Of a stretch of 64,000 nt of DNA, positions 11,289-21,800 are shown piece after piece. The translations under genes were made by a program, and so were the position numbers. Each line of letters begins with the position of its first letter. Within the stretch, counting starts at the first letter, position 1. Source of the stretch: Terana coerulea (taxonomy: Eukaryota; Basidiomycota; Agaricomycetes; Polyporales; Phanerochaetaceae); the NCBI GenBank assembly GCA_024811115.1, contig JAKOGH010000835.1, positions 62,001 to 126,000 of the forward strand. The letters run 5' to 3'. The notes under the pieces were generated by a model that saw only the letters and a list, made by a program, of their open reading frames with translations, searched no databases and had not been told where the DNA came from.

Positions 11289-13257
11289 ATGGGCTCGTAT
11301 GCCGAGGAACTGTATGAGACGTACGTGGCCGTCTATCAGTGTCATTAATACTTCTAACGACTTTACCGAAGGCGGACAACAGCGGTGAGGCTGCGTATCT
11401 ATACCTCTTCTATGGCTTGTGGCCTGACGACGAGCGTAGTTCGTGGGTTTCGCGGGTTTTACTGTTTTAGTCTGGGACCATTTTATCACGTTTTCCGACG
11501 AGGTAAGCACAAGCTCTGGACACCTTAGATATCTGTCTCAATCCCGTTGGGCATTAGGTGGAGTATATCTGGAAAGGGAAGCGGAAGCTGAGAGCTCCGA
11601 GTAAGTGCTGTCTGTTCCAGTTCATAGTGTGATCATGATGACATCATCTTGAATGCGTATAGTCGTCTGGCTTTTTGCAATTGTACGCCCTATTCTGAAG
11701 GCAATCTGAATCAGCTTGACTGTTTACAGAACCGATATATCACACCTCTTGGGTTCATTCTCAATCTCTTCGGTATGCCTGAGCATGCTCCAGGAGACAC
11801 GTTCGATACTGATCTGCTCTTAGCCTACATCTCACCAGCATTGTCATTGGAAGTGAGCAGCACCCTTTTGCGCATCGGACCAGCTGGCTGACCGTCTTAC
11901 AATCACCGTAGAGGTATGGATTTCCCGTCACGGTAATGACGTCACTGCTGACTGCTGAGCCGTGTGCAGCTGCCTGCATTTTGTGAAATATGAGGGTGCG
12001 ATGACGGTGCTGGGCATCAACATCTCTTGCATCATGATGTTCCTCAGGTGAGCTTGCTATGCTTTCTGTGATACATCTGGGAGCCTAATACCCCACAGAG
12101 TAGCAGCACTGTACGCTGGTAGGCCATGGATCATCGGCGCTGTTGCGCTGGCTTTCTGCGTCGAGTTTGCGGTCAACGCATGGCTTGTGTCGCACGGAAC
12201 AGGTTCGTTCGATATACGCTCACGACGTCTGCATTTGATCGACGTGTATTTTAGCTGTTCCGCACCTTGACGGCATTCATGGTACGTTGGCTATGAGGCC
12301 TGTTGTGCCAGAGGGAGTTTATCAGATTGACCAACCATCCGCAGCATGTTCCATGATATTTGTTGACATGTAAAAGTCTCTCACGCACTGAGCGGCGTTT
12401 ATACTAACTCGATGTCATGTAGACCAGATCACATAGCGTCTTCCTCGGCGTGGTTACCCCTCATGTACGACACGATCGTGTTCGCTCTCACGCTCAACAA
12501 AACGCTGTATCCAGTACGCAACAAAACTGCAGGGAAGATCGCGAGGGTGCTTCTGCGGGACGGTATCATGTATTACAGGTCAGTTCCAAGTACCACTGTG
12601 TGTATGCTCTGCTTACCCAGAACCACCCTTGTTTTTCCGTAGTGTAATCTTCTGTGTAACTCTTGTCCTGACGATCATGATTGCCGCGGCTCCTCCTGGG
12701 CTTCAGAACATCTGCGCACAGTGAGTCGCACTGCACATTCGACATCTAATAGAACTGACACTCGGGTGTTCGGTGTAGATTGGAGCTACTGTACGTATAC
12801 ACGACTTGCTGAGTATCATCCCCATTGAGCTCATCCTTCGGGCAGGTTGACAGTCGCCATGGTGTCTCGCATAACTTTGCATCTTAGGAAGCAAGCCCGG
12901 GCGCGCTGCGTCGACCCGGACCTGGAGACGTACGCTGTGCCCGGCCTGTCTAGCATCGTCAACGCCATTCAGTCGCCAGTCACCTTCAAGCACCCTCCTG
13001 GACTGTCTACCGCGACGCCTGCTATCAATGTCTCCGTGGAAGAGACGTCCGCGGTGTATGATGACCGCGGCAAGGTGCTGAAGCCTTTCAACGGTGGCGG
13101 TGGCCCGCTTTCGCCGAACACTGGAGATGCAGAGTGGGCGGGCGCAGAGGAGTGGATCGAAATGCAGACGCCGGCACCCGTGGGGCTCGGTGGACGGGCA
13201 GTTGGCGCAGTCACCACTAGGTCGGAAAAGAATACCCAGATTCGTTTCACCGTCTGA
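11289..13257 (+). CDS. DUF6533 family membrane protein, paralog B
   Basis: Start MGSYAEELYET at 11289, then the 13-nt exon 11372-11384 and the DUF6533 core FVGFAGFTVLVWDHFITF-SDE / VEYIWKGKRKLRAP / IVWLFAI / NRYITPLGFILNLF. Further conserved blocks are SCLHFVKYEGAMTVLGIN, ALYAGRPWIIGAVALAF, PDHIASSSAWLPLMYDT, KIARVLLRDGIMYYSVIF, AAAPPGLQNICAQ and VSRITLHLRKQARAR. All junctions keep frame, including a 2-nt exon at 11912-11913, so the gene appears intact. About seven hydrophobic helices are followed by a long hydrophilic tail of roughly 120 residues rich in Pro, Gly and acidic residues, presumably cytosolic. Very similar to paralog C, less so to A and D. Function unknown; a receptor-like role is only a guess from topology. 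Confidence 0.85.
11372..11384 (+). other. 13-nt micro-exon of DUF6533 paralog B
   Basis: Flanked by CCGAAG and GTGAGG. It joins the N-terminal YET to FVGFAGF through four extra residues in phase. Confidence 0.65.
11912..11913 (+). other. apparent 2-nt micro-exon (AG) of DUF6533 paralog B
   Basis: AG lies between acceptor CACCGTAG and donor GTATGG. The flanking introns are 11853-11911 and 11914-11969. AG plus the C at 11970 makes the Ser codon before CLHFVKYEG. Without these two bases the downstream frame hits a stop within a few codons. Confidence 0.65.
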
Positions 13258-13726
13258 GGCGGCCCAAAGCGTTGTTCGTTTGCCGTCTGCGCTTGGTCTG
13301 ATAGGATATGCCGGTATAATACACTACCGTTGATTATTATTGCTCATATAGTATGTATGGCCTAGTATATGCACTCTTCGCTCCCGTTCCCATGCTGAGG
13401 AAGGTTGACTGGGCTCGTAAAATGCCAGAAAACGGCGGGCCACGCTGGGCTTGACGCCAGCAGTGGCTAGCGGTCTCAAGCTGGTGCTGTTCACGTTCAG
13501 CCTCAGAGTCTTCATTTGGCATGATGTAGTCCGTCACTGTCCGTGTCCGTGTCCGCGTCGGATCGGGTTGGCGAAGAAGGTATTAGAAATGGCTGCATTT
13601 GTGAACACTTCAGTTATACACCGCGTTTTCGCTTGCAGCCAGCAAGGGGCCTTCGATTTTTAAGTTGGCATATGGTACCGGTTCGAGGCAGTGAGCAGAT
13701 CGAACCTTGCGGCTTGCCTTTTTCGC

Positions 13727-13754
13727 CACTACTATCAAAGGCCCAGAAGTGAAC
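13727..13754 (+). repeat. left terminal inverted repeat of the pogo element
   Basis: Begins CACTACTATCAAAGG and ends AGAAGTGAAC. The reverse complement matches 17291-17318 apart from two transitions. Confidence 0.85.
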
Positions 13755-13769
13755 TCGCAGTTCACTTCT
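13745..13769. repeat. palindromic subterminal repeat of the left end
   Basis: AGAAGTGAACT (13745-13755), the spacer CGC, then AGTTCACTTCT (13759-13769). The 11-mer returns at 17272-17282 near the right end, in addition to the copy within the right terminal repeat. Such repeated units are likely transposase binding sites. Confidence 0.6.
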
Positions 13770-14194
13770 GTCCCCGATGGAATCAGTACTGAGGAATAGC
13801 ATGCGGAAGATCTGGACGCAGTAGCAGAGTATGTCACGAACCAGAATGTGATTTTTAATAATATATTGTGTGGTGGGATGTTGTGTAGAAACGGCGTTCG
13901 CGAGAGGTGTTTTCGCCCAGCCAAAGTGAACGCCTGTCACAGGCAGTCACAAGGAATCCACGTGGGGTTGAAACTCCGCCCGCGACTGCGCGCGAGACTC
14001 GAGTACAGATATGGCTGCAGCTGGTGCTACAGTGTATCAGACATGCGTCGCATCTTCAATGTGTGTAGGAAAAGTAATACAATTGATTGCAGAATATTTG
14101 GGATGCATGAGAGGGACATAAACAAAACCATGGTATAATTAACATGCAAACCCAACCGGGAGATCATATATGAGGGAAGAGGTGTAAACACAAG

Positions 14195-16734
14195 CTACAA
14201 AGGCTGATAAGTGAAATGAAACTGTCGGGCATTGTGACGAGAAGGGGAGAGTACATTGGAGGGGACGTAGGTGATTGGATGTGTAGAAGATGAAGGAAGA
14301 CCCGGGAACTGAGATGAGGAGCTTGCCGGCGAGGCTGATGGAGAATTGCCCCAAACAGTGGCATTTAGGACGTCTTCCGTGAGCCGCAAGCGTTGCTGTA
14401 TACTGTATCAGAGAGTATTCATTGAGAGAGAGTATATTACGCACAGTCGGGGGCTGCTCGGCTTCTTCTAAACGCGGTTCTTCCGGATCTTCGGAGTCCA
14501 TCCTGGCACGCCGTTTGTTGCCGCGTTTGAACAGGCCAACATACCGGTCATCGTCTTGCAGCTGAGGGTGGGCTGCGAAGTGTGCGAGAATTCGCTCCTT
14601 GAGCGTTTCGCGCGTGCCATTCTCGTCTAATCGGAGGGACCAAGCGATGTCCTTCAGATTTGGCAGCTTTTGCCCAGCCAGTCCACCTGAAAAGGTCAGT
14701 CCTTCACGTCCGTTCTGCTGTCGGCGCTGGTATGTTTCATGGCTTGCTGCAGCCTTCTTCTCCTTGACCTGCTCAGCTTTGTTCTCCTTGTCTTCTTTTG
14801 CTTGAGCCTGGGCAAGAGCAATCGCTCTCCCTTCTGCACCACTGACGACTCGCCCGTTCACGTTCACTGTTCGATCTTGTGTGCGCCCGGGCCCCGTGTC
14901 TTTCCCGTTGATCTGGACGTTCTGCTCACGGATGACACGTCCGGATAGCACCGCATACGAGGTAGCACGATTGCGGTCTTGCCGTGCATTGTTTCGCTGC
15001 CGCTTATACCGTTCTGACTTTGCCTTCCAGTATTCAAGCCGGTCTCGAAGCGCCATGGGTTCAAAGTCATCAGAGTCTGTGTCAGAGTCGTCATAGTGAG
15101 TGATGCGAACGTTGGAGAGGTCAGCTTCGGAGAACAAAGGCTTAGAAGTGTCATTGGGGCCAGGTTCTGAGGTTTTATCTTCACTTGAATTTGCGAGCTC
15201 GGACTCGGAGACGTGGTTGCCTACAGTGGGACCGGCGCTGGCGCTAGCACTCGAAGCTGTAAGGTTGGCTTCGATGTTTTTGGGATCAAGATCTGCCTCC
15301 GGGTCGTCATCTTTGGAGTGAAGGTCTGTTGGCTCACCGGGACCCTCATCGTCGAAGCTGTCCTCGGAAGATGACACATATTCTTCCTCTGCTGCGTTTT
15401 GGCTCTCGTCTTCATTCGAACCATTCCCATAATCTTGAGGAAAGCCTTCGGGAAGATGCAGCTGTGTTGACGTGGAGATGCTCGGAGCAAAATCGGATGC
15501 GCAAAAATGGTTGATGTTGCACCAGGGTCGTCCGTCAGCGCCTTTTTGAATGCCCGAGTTATGGAAGGCCTTCTGAATAGTTTCTTCCTTGAAAGCCGCC
15601 GTCCGGGCTGCCATATAATGGTGGACAACGTCTTTCACCTTGACCTGCTGGTGAGTCTGCTCTAGGACCTCTTGGCAGCGCTTATTCCATTCACGCTTCA
15701 AAGGTCCAAAGGCCCCGACATCGCAAGGCTGAAGGCGGTGAGTGGTGTGCGGCGGCAGCTCGTACAAGATCACGTTGGCTTCAATAGCAGCGTCGATCAT
15801 CTCCAAAGTCGCATGGGAGCCATGGCCATCGCAGATCAGTAGGATAGGCTTCGATGGATCCCCATGGGCCTTGGCGTGAGGTATAAAGCATTTCTTGAAC
15901 CATTCATGACAGATTGTATTCGAGGTCCAGCCGTTTTCCGAACAGGCCAATCTGTGAGTGGTAATTAGTGTACTATAGCATTGCCTCTTGGGCTTGGACT
16001 CACAGAATATTGGGGTCTTCAACAAACCATTCTGGGCACATCTTTACGCCCAGAGAAGACGAAGCATGGCTTGACTGGCGCCGAGCCATCAGCACAAACA
16101 GACTCGAGAATTGTGACCAGCTCAAGGTCATCGCTCTTGAACTTGTAGCGGTTTTTGTCTGTAATTGCGAAGAGGTATAGTTCCCCTGTGTTTTACGCCC
16201 TCCTCCAAGCTGAATGCCAATTTCATCCAGATTATGAATATTCTCCCATGGAATCCCGTACTGATCGAGAATGCTCTGCAAGCGCATGAAATGAGCGTTA
16301 ACGGTTGGGAAGTTGAAGCACTTAGCATGCTTCGGATCCAGCCCGACTGGCTTGCCAAGTCTGCACTTTTCGTTCCGTTCTAAAAACCCATATACCCACC
16401 GGCGGCCTGGTGTCTTCCCGCAAAGTTCCTGGACCTTCGGAGCAATAGTTCTCTTTGAGAGGGCAAATCCTGCGAGGGCAAGGAACTTGACATAATTTGT
16501 GAGCACTTCTTCCTGTTGTTTGTTGAGTAGCTGTTGACTTTCATGTGCATGCTTGCGTTCTTGAGTCCTCTTAGTCCAGCGTCGCCAGATAGTCACCCTG
16601 AGATGCGGGTTCCCCATGGAGTCGGCAGCATGCTGAGGATTCTTGTAAGTCCCGTCTTCTAGACCCTTCACCGCCTTCTGAACAAGTGCTTCCTTCTGAA
16701 TCTTGAGCTTGTCAGGTTGATTTCGGTGCCCCAT
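14195..16734 (-). CDS. pogo-type DDE transposase with C-terminal SAP-like domain, two frameshifts
   Basis: Cut-and-paste transposase. From the start at 16734 it has an HTH_Psq-like region (about residues 10-60), a CENP-B-type HTH (VKFLALAGFALSKRTI … GRRWVYGFLER), then the DDE catalytic domain. Its acidic residues are in NLDEIG, ICDGHGSH and QPCDVGAF; the last two are 35 residues apart (DD35D). An intron at 15952-16003 joins DPNIL to LACSENGW. An acidic, Ser-rich linker follows, then a basic stretch and a SAP-like helix pair (LKDIAWSLRLDENGTRETLKERIL). The catalytic domain leaves and re-enters frame through a missing G at 16183-16186 and an extra A at 16043-16045. Between these points the correct frame reads FKSDDLELVTILESVCADG. 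A probable last intron near 14405-14450 ends the protein at 14195; without it the frame runs to 14139. Confidence 0.88.
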
Positions 16735-17290
16735 GGCAAGTTTTGGGCAAAGGGAGGGCAGAGAAAACTAGAGGGGGTGTGTGTATACTTCACAGTGGTG
16801 ATGTATTTCTGCAGAGGGTGCTGGTAGGGTTGTAACCTCTGCCTTGCAATTCCACCCGCACCTTCAGCTGCAGTGGCCGCGGCCATTGATCTACAGGAAT
16901 TGCCTATTTTGGTCACGCAATCAGCGGAGTCTGAACTCCGCTCGTCCTTGTCACGCCTCTGAGCTCTCACCAGTACAATGCTCAAGGAGTGTATTGCAGA
17001 CTATCAGAGACATTTCCATAGTCTGTAGAACATTATTAGCTAACTGTACATATTTATTTTGTTATTTGTCACCTAGTATCAAGGTCTCTAGAGAGTGAAG
17101 TACAGTAGTGAACTCAATATCATGGACTTGAACCATTTTTGATTGACGCAACTCATCATTTCCTACCTCCATAATATTTCACAACCAGATCATTGACAAA
17201 TCAAAGGGTAATTCATTTTTGTAGAGGGATACGTATACTACAGAGTGTGCGACGGAGTCCGTAATGCGAAAAGTTCACTTCTAGGCGCCT

Positions 17291-17318
17291 GTTCACTTCT
17301 GGACCTTCGATAGTAGTG
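17291..17318 (-). repeat. right terminal inverted repeat of the pogo element
   Basis: GTTCACTTCTGG through GATAGTAGTG, the inverted partner of 13727-13754. Confidence 0.85.
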
Positions 17319-18071
17319 TCAGCGCTTAGAACTCGCGTGGGCCTCACGTGCACCGGAAAGTTCGATTTGACGTTCGTGAGTCGAACGCAAAGTCCCTCCG
17401 TCACTCGACCAATCCCAGCTGCATACATGTCGAACACCCTTTCAATTAACCTGTGGTACGAACTAGCTATCTCATACTGAAGCAGGAAGAAAGCTTTGCT
17501 GGACTAAAATTTGCCTAGGGATTATGATGACCACTTTATCGTTGTCTTCAACATCACAAGGCTAGGCCACTTCGTGCTATGAGAGACGCCCATATCGCAA
17601 ACCATGAACCATCCCCCAAGAGCGTCTTTGTATTCCGTATACAGTGGAGCTATTCGGTTAGTCGGGCTCCTCCAGTCCGAGCACCTATCACGCTTCGCTC
17701 GTTGCATCACAACAGCAATACCCTGCAAATGTTCCCTGCAGTGATGGAATAGGCAATGGTGAGGCAGCATCGTCCAGCCTACCGCAGCTCTTTCGTGCGA
17801 ACGATCTGGAGCTGACCCCGCCTCTGCCGAGTACGCATTTTGTAATTTCCCGGCGCATCTGTTCAAGTGAGTGCGTTGTTCTCATCCAGTGATTCCTCAT
17901 CTCTGACCAGTGTAACAAGCCAGGTCTCCAAGCCAAGTTTCCGAGTCGTTCGCACAAATGGGTATGGCGTATGTACGACGGGCTGTGCTACGCCTCTATG
18001 ACGGCATCACTTCGAGCCTGCAGGCGCAAACTCTCTCCGTCGACCCTGGAGTCCATTACGTTCAGACCGAC
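17319..18071. other. intergenic; right part is duplicated upstream DNA of paralog C
   Basis: No coding region recognised. From about 17750 it resembles the upstream region of paralog B. Confidence 0.4.
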
Positions 18072-18077
18072 TATAAG
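18072..18077 (+). promoter_or_regulatory. TATA-like element of DUF6533 gene C
   Basis: TATAAG in GACTATAAGGCC, about 123 nt upstream of the start codon, matching the block upstream of gene B. Confidence 0.5.
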
Positions 18078-18194
18078 GCCTTGCCACCCGCATATCATGG
18101 TTTCCACAGCTCCCTGACCGCCTAGACCCCTTCAGCCCCCCTTGCGTGACTTGTCTATAAAGTTGGCTGTTAGACGTTCTGAAGGAGTGGTGCT

Positions 18195-20151
18195 ATGTCA
18201 TCTTACGCACAGGAGATATACGAAACGTATGTGATTGCGTTGTATCTCAGATGGCGCATCTAACATGTCGTTCGTCAGGCGTGCAACCGCGGTGAGGCTG
18301 CATTCCACTGATTTGCCGTGCACGGTCTGATCGTGAGCTCAGAACGTAGGGTTCGCGGGATTTACCGCTTTAGTATGGGATCATTGCATTACTGTCTCCG
18401 ATGAGGTACGTCCATAGATTAGACTTCTAATCGACCATGGTGACCCTTCATCCCATTAGGTTGAGTACATCTGGAAAACGGACGGAAAGCTAAGAGCTCC
18501 ATGTGAGTCACGTCTACTTGAGGTCGTGTTGTGATTCGACTGACTTGCGCTTGAATGCATGCAGTCGTCTGGTTGTTTGTAATAGTACGCTCTCTTGGTC
18601 CGCTCTCATTCCAACTGCCCTGATCATCTGCAGAACCGATACGTGACGCCCCTCGGCTTCATTCTCAATCTCTTCGGTACGCTCAACCCATCCTCGGAGG
18701 ATAGATTCACAGCTCACCTATTCACAGCTTACACGTCCCCAATATTCACTTCTGAAGTGAGTGGTTGCATTCGTACATCACAATCCAACTCACTGACTGT
18801 CGATAAATTTTACAGAGGCATGAACACTCTTATCGCGCACTGCACTGGTTCTCACTATGACGCAGCTGTTTACACTTCGTGAAATATGAGGGCGCCATGA
18901 CAGTACTTGGCATCAACATAGCCAGCATCATGATGCTACTCAGGTACGTGCGGCTGGCAGGACTCGAACATGTTACTTAACAGCTTATCACGCATTGCAG
19001 AGTATCAGCGCTGTATGCTGGCCAACCCTGGATTATTGGTGGTGTTACACTGGCTTTGTGCGTCGAGTTCACAGTGAACGCGTGGCTTCTCTCGCACGGA
19101 ACAGGTTTGAAATTCTTCGGTCACCCGTGATACGATCGCCCTTTCGCTGACATGTCCTTCAGCTGTCCCGCATAGCAACAATGTTCGTGGTAGGTGGCCT
19201 ATAACAGATCATATATAATGAGTGCTTCCTCAGCAACCAGGCGCAGCATGTTCCATGATTTTTGTCGGCATGTACGTATCCGCTATAATTTTGAAGTGTG
19301 TTCCTCACATAAAGTTATTCAGTCCGGATCACATAGCCTCAGCATCTGCCTGGTTGCCCCTCCTGTACGATACACTGGTCCTCGCCCTCACTGTAAACAA
19401 GACACTGTATCCCGTCCGACATCAAACCACAGGAAAGATTGCGAAAGTGCTCTTACGAGACGGTATTCTGTACTATAGGTCAGTCCGAGGGTGTTACGTA
19501 GGAGCCCACAATGACTCACTACCGCCGCTCTGCAGTGTGATATTCTGTGTCACACTCGTGTTGACGATAATGATCGCCGCGGCACCTCCCGGACTCCAGA
19601 ATATATGCGCGCAGTGAGTCACAGTATATGTTAGCCCATCGCGGAGTTTCTGAACTGTTCATCTATCCAGACTGGAGTTGCTGTACGTTTTTATCACTTT
19701 CTCAGGAGCATCGCCGTTGAATACGTTCCTCTTCAGACTGACAGTGGCTATGATGTCTCGTATCACTCTTCATATTCGAAAGCAAGCCCGTGCACGATGT
19801 GCTGACCCGAACCTTGAAACCAGCGCCCTGCCTGGGTTGTCAAGCCTCGCGAACGTAATCCCGTCTCCGGTCAACTTCAAACGCTCTCCTACTCAGTCTA
19901 TCACGAGTCCTGCAGTCAACGCGCCCGTGGAGGGGCTGTCTGCGGTATACGATGACCGTGCAAAGCCGCCGAGACCGTTCAAAGGTACCGGTAGTCCGGT
20001 TTCGAAGAAGGCCCACGGTGACGACGAGTGGGCGAGTACCGAGGAGTGGATCGAGATGCACACCCCAGTTGCCGTGCCACTTGACGAACGGCAACTTGGC
20101 GCCGTCATAGCCAAGCCGGAAAAGGGTCCTCAAGTACGGTTCATGGTCTAA
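18195..20151 (+). CDS. DUF6533 family membrane protein, paralog C
   Basis: Closest relative of paralog B. Start MSSYAQEIYET at 18195, the 13-nt exon 18279-18291, then NVGFAGFTALVWDHCITV-SDE / VEYIWKTDGKLRAP and NRYVTPLGFILNLF. The 2-nt exon at 18816-18817 precedes CLHFVKYEGAMTVLGIN. Helices include SALYAGQPWIIGGVTLAL and IASASAWLPLLYDTLVLAL. The loop KIAKVLLRDGILYYSVIF and the motif AAAPPGLQNICAQ are kept. The C-terminal hydrophilic tail begins MSRITLHIRKQARAR and ends QVRFMV. The intron after the 2-nt exon has a GC donor. No frameshift or stop was found. Function unknown. Confidence 0.85.
18279..18291 (+). other. 13-nt micro-exon of DUF6533 paralog C
   Basis: Flanked by TCGTCAG and GTGAGG; same size and phase as in A, B and D. 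Confidence 0.65.
18816..18817 (+). other. apparent 2-nt micro-exon (AG) of DUF6533 paralog C
   Basis: AG lies between acceptor TTTTACAG and a GC donor (GCATGA). The flanking introns are 18757-18815 and 18818-18865. AG plus C makes the Ser codon before CLHFVKYEG. Confidence 0.6.
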
Positions 20152-20320
20152 CTCGGGCACCGTTCGAAGCCTTCACTCGGTTCGGGGTCTTCCTGACATG
20201 TGATGTCAATATCATATCTCTCGATATAATATAATGCAGAGTAACTAGGCTGTGATCAGTCACTACCTTGAAGTGCACTCAGGATCGTTGGGATATCGCC
20301 GTCGCTTTCCAAAGTACCTT

Positions 20321-21463
20321 CTACGCCTTCGGGATGTTGAGCTTATTGACCAGGCCTTGTTGTGCAATAATCGTTTTCTTCCAGTCTCGCTCTATCTCAC
20401 CAAGATCCCAGTTCGAAGAAATGTACCTAGTGAGCCATTCTTAGCCATGCTTATGAGTCGGCAGTGTCTGACAGCATACCTTCCACTTAGCCAATCAGCT
20501 TTACCCGATGTCAAGTAGAGCATTGTCGACGCGGGCAGCTCTGTGGTATCTGGGGTCTCCAGTTCAATGCCACTGTTGCGAGAGAGCTCTGTATCGATGA
20601 CACCCGGGTGGACGGCGAATGCCTTGACCGTGGGGTATTCTTCGAAACAGTGAGCTTCCTCGCCCATATTGAAGTAAACGACGTGAAGACCGACCTGCCA
20701 CAATTAGTTCAACAAATCGATTAACTGCGTGCTTAGATAGGCAGTAGTCGCTGGCTCCAGGGAACCGTAGCTGTGCTGAACCTGAGCTTGCAGCTACGAT
20801 ATAGCCGTTCTCTTTAGCCAGAAAAGCAACCCCGAATCTTATCACGAAAGGACATCCAATTAGACAAATGGAACACAAGTTGAAACTGCAGAACTCACCG
20901 GATAAAGTTGAAAATACCGCGCAGGTTCACTTCAAAGCTATCCCACCATGCGTCAGGATCCTTCTCTCCAAGCACTATCACCGGCATGAACTGTCAGTAC
21001 GCCACGCTAACGCAAGTCATGATGCTTACACGTTGTCAAAGGGGTGGTATCACCGGCGTTCGCCACCAGAATATCGAGACGACCAAACTCCTGAATCGTC
21101 GCGTTCACCGCAGCCTGCGCACGTTCCCAATCCTTGACGTCACAAACTACAGCGAGAATTTTGGCACCGGGGGCCTCGGCGAGGAATACCGCTTTTACTT
21201 CGTCTAACGTGGTTTGGTGCCGACCGACGATTGTAACCGCCGCACCTGCAAGCACGTAGTGTCGTGCGACGTCGCGTCCAATGCCTCTGGACGCGCCTGT
21301 CACGAGAACGACCTTGCCGCTGAAAGATTTGCTCTTGAAGTGAGGTTCCGGGTCGATTGCAGGGTATATGCTGCACATAGCTAGCTTAAGTAATACAGGA
21401 TAGCGCGGACACAATGGAGGGAATTTACCGATGGTGATTCGTGACGGGGAGTACTTCGTCCAT
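20321..21463 (-). CDS. short-chain dehydrogenase/reductase
   Basis: NAD(P)-dependent oxidoreductase with a Rossmann fold. Exon 1 (start 21463) encodes MDEVLPVTNHHR and joins to IYPAIDPEPHFKSKSFSGKV. The cofactor motif is TGASRGIG, the structural motif NAG (LVANAGDTTP), and the active site has Ser in ASSGSAQ and YCLSK (YxxxK). The sequence GRYISSNWDLGEIERDW near the C-terminus is typical of a fungal SDR group that acts on small carbonyls. The stop is at 20321-20323. Four to five short introns keep frame throughout, so the gene seems intact. Substrate cannot be told from sequence. Confidence 0.85.
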
Positions 21464-21532
21464 TAGCACACAAATGCAGGTAGGAAGACGGTTTGCTTGA
21501 CACTTGAGGCCTGGGGAGCAAGAGCACCGCGT

Positions 21533-21538
21533 TTATAT
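21533..21538 (-). promoter_or_regulatory. TATA box of the SDR gene
   Basis: TATAAA on the minus strand within CTATATAAACGCG, about 70 nt upstream of the start codon at 21463. Confidence 0.6.
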
Positions 21539-21800
21539 AGGGCTGAATCTGCCTTGTCAGACTTTTAATCCTCCGTCACACCTGGGAATATTAGAAGTCA
21601 CCAAACAGCGACATCAGGAAGTTGATGCTAGAGGCAGTACATCGTGAGATGTATATCGATAAGAAGTGAATGCACGCGGAGGGAACATAGCTAGGGGCCT
21701 AATTTCAGTCTGCTTGGCACGCGTGCCAGTGGTTACATATCACAGAGTCCATCCATTTCCTGAGACAAAGAATCTGGCACCGCCTTGTTTGGAGCACCCC

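Larger units (their letters stand above)
10740..13257 (+). repeat. left unit of a tandem segmental duplication (promoter plus DUF6533 gene B)
   Basis: Sequence from about 10740 through the gene end resembles about 17750-20151 in order and orientation. Shared landmarks include CTGTGCT(T/A)CGCC, CAAACTCTCTCC, GACTATAAG and then the whole gene. The left boundary is approximate because I could only align by eye. Confidence 0.6.
13727..17318 (-). mobile_element. pogo-family (Tc1/mariner) DNA transposon with terminal inverted repeats
   Basis: A 28-bp inverted repeat marks both ends: 13727-13754 (starting CACTACTATCAAAGG) and 17291-17318 (ending CCTTCGATAGTAGTG). They differ at only two positions by eye. 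If the element proper begins at CTATC (13732) and ends at GATAG (17313), it is flanked by TA on both sides, the duplication expected for Tc1/mariner. The outermost CAC/GTG would then belong to a palindromic target CACTAGTG. The element carries one minus-strand transposase gene, lies between DUF6533 paralogs B and C and is about 3.6 kb long. Confidence 0.85.
17750..20151 (+). repeat. right unit of the tandem duplication (promoter plus DUF6533 gene C)
   Basis: Collinear with about 10740-13257. Exon sizes and junction positions are nearly the same, while intron sequences have diverged, so the duplication is not very recent. Confidence 0.6.
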
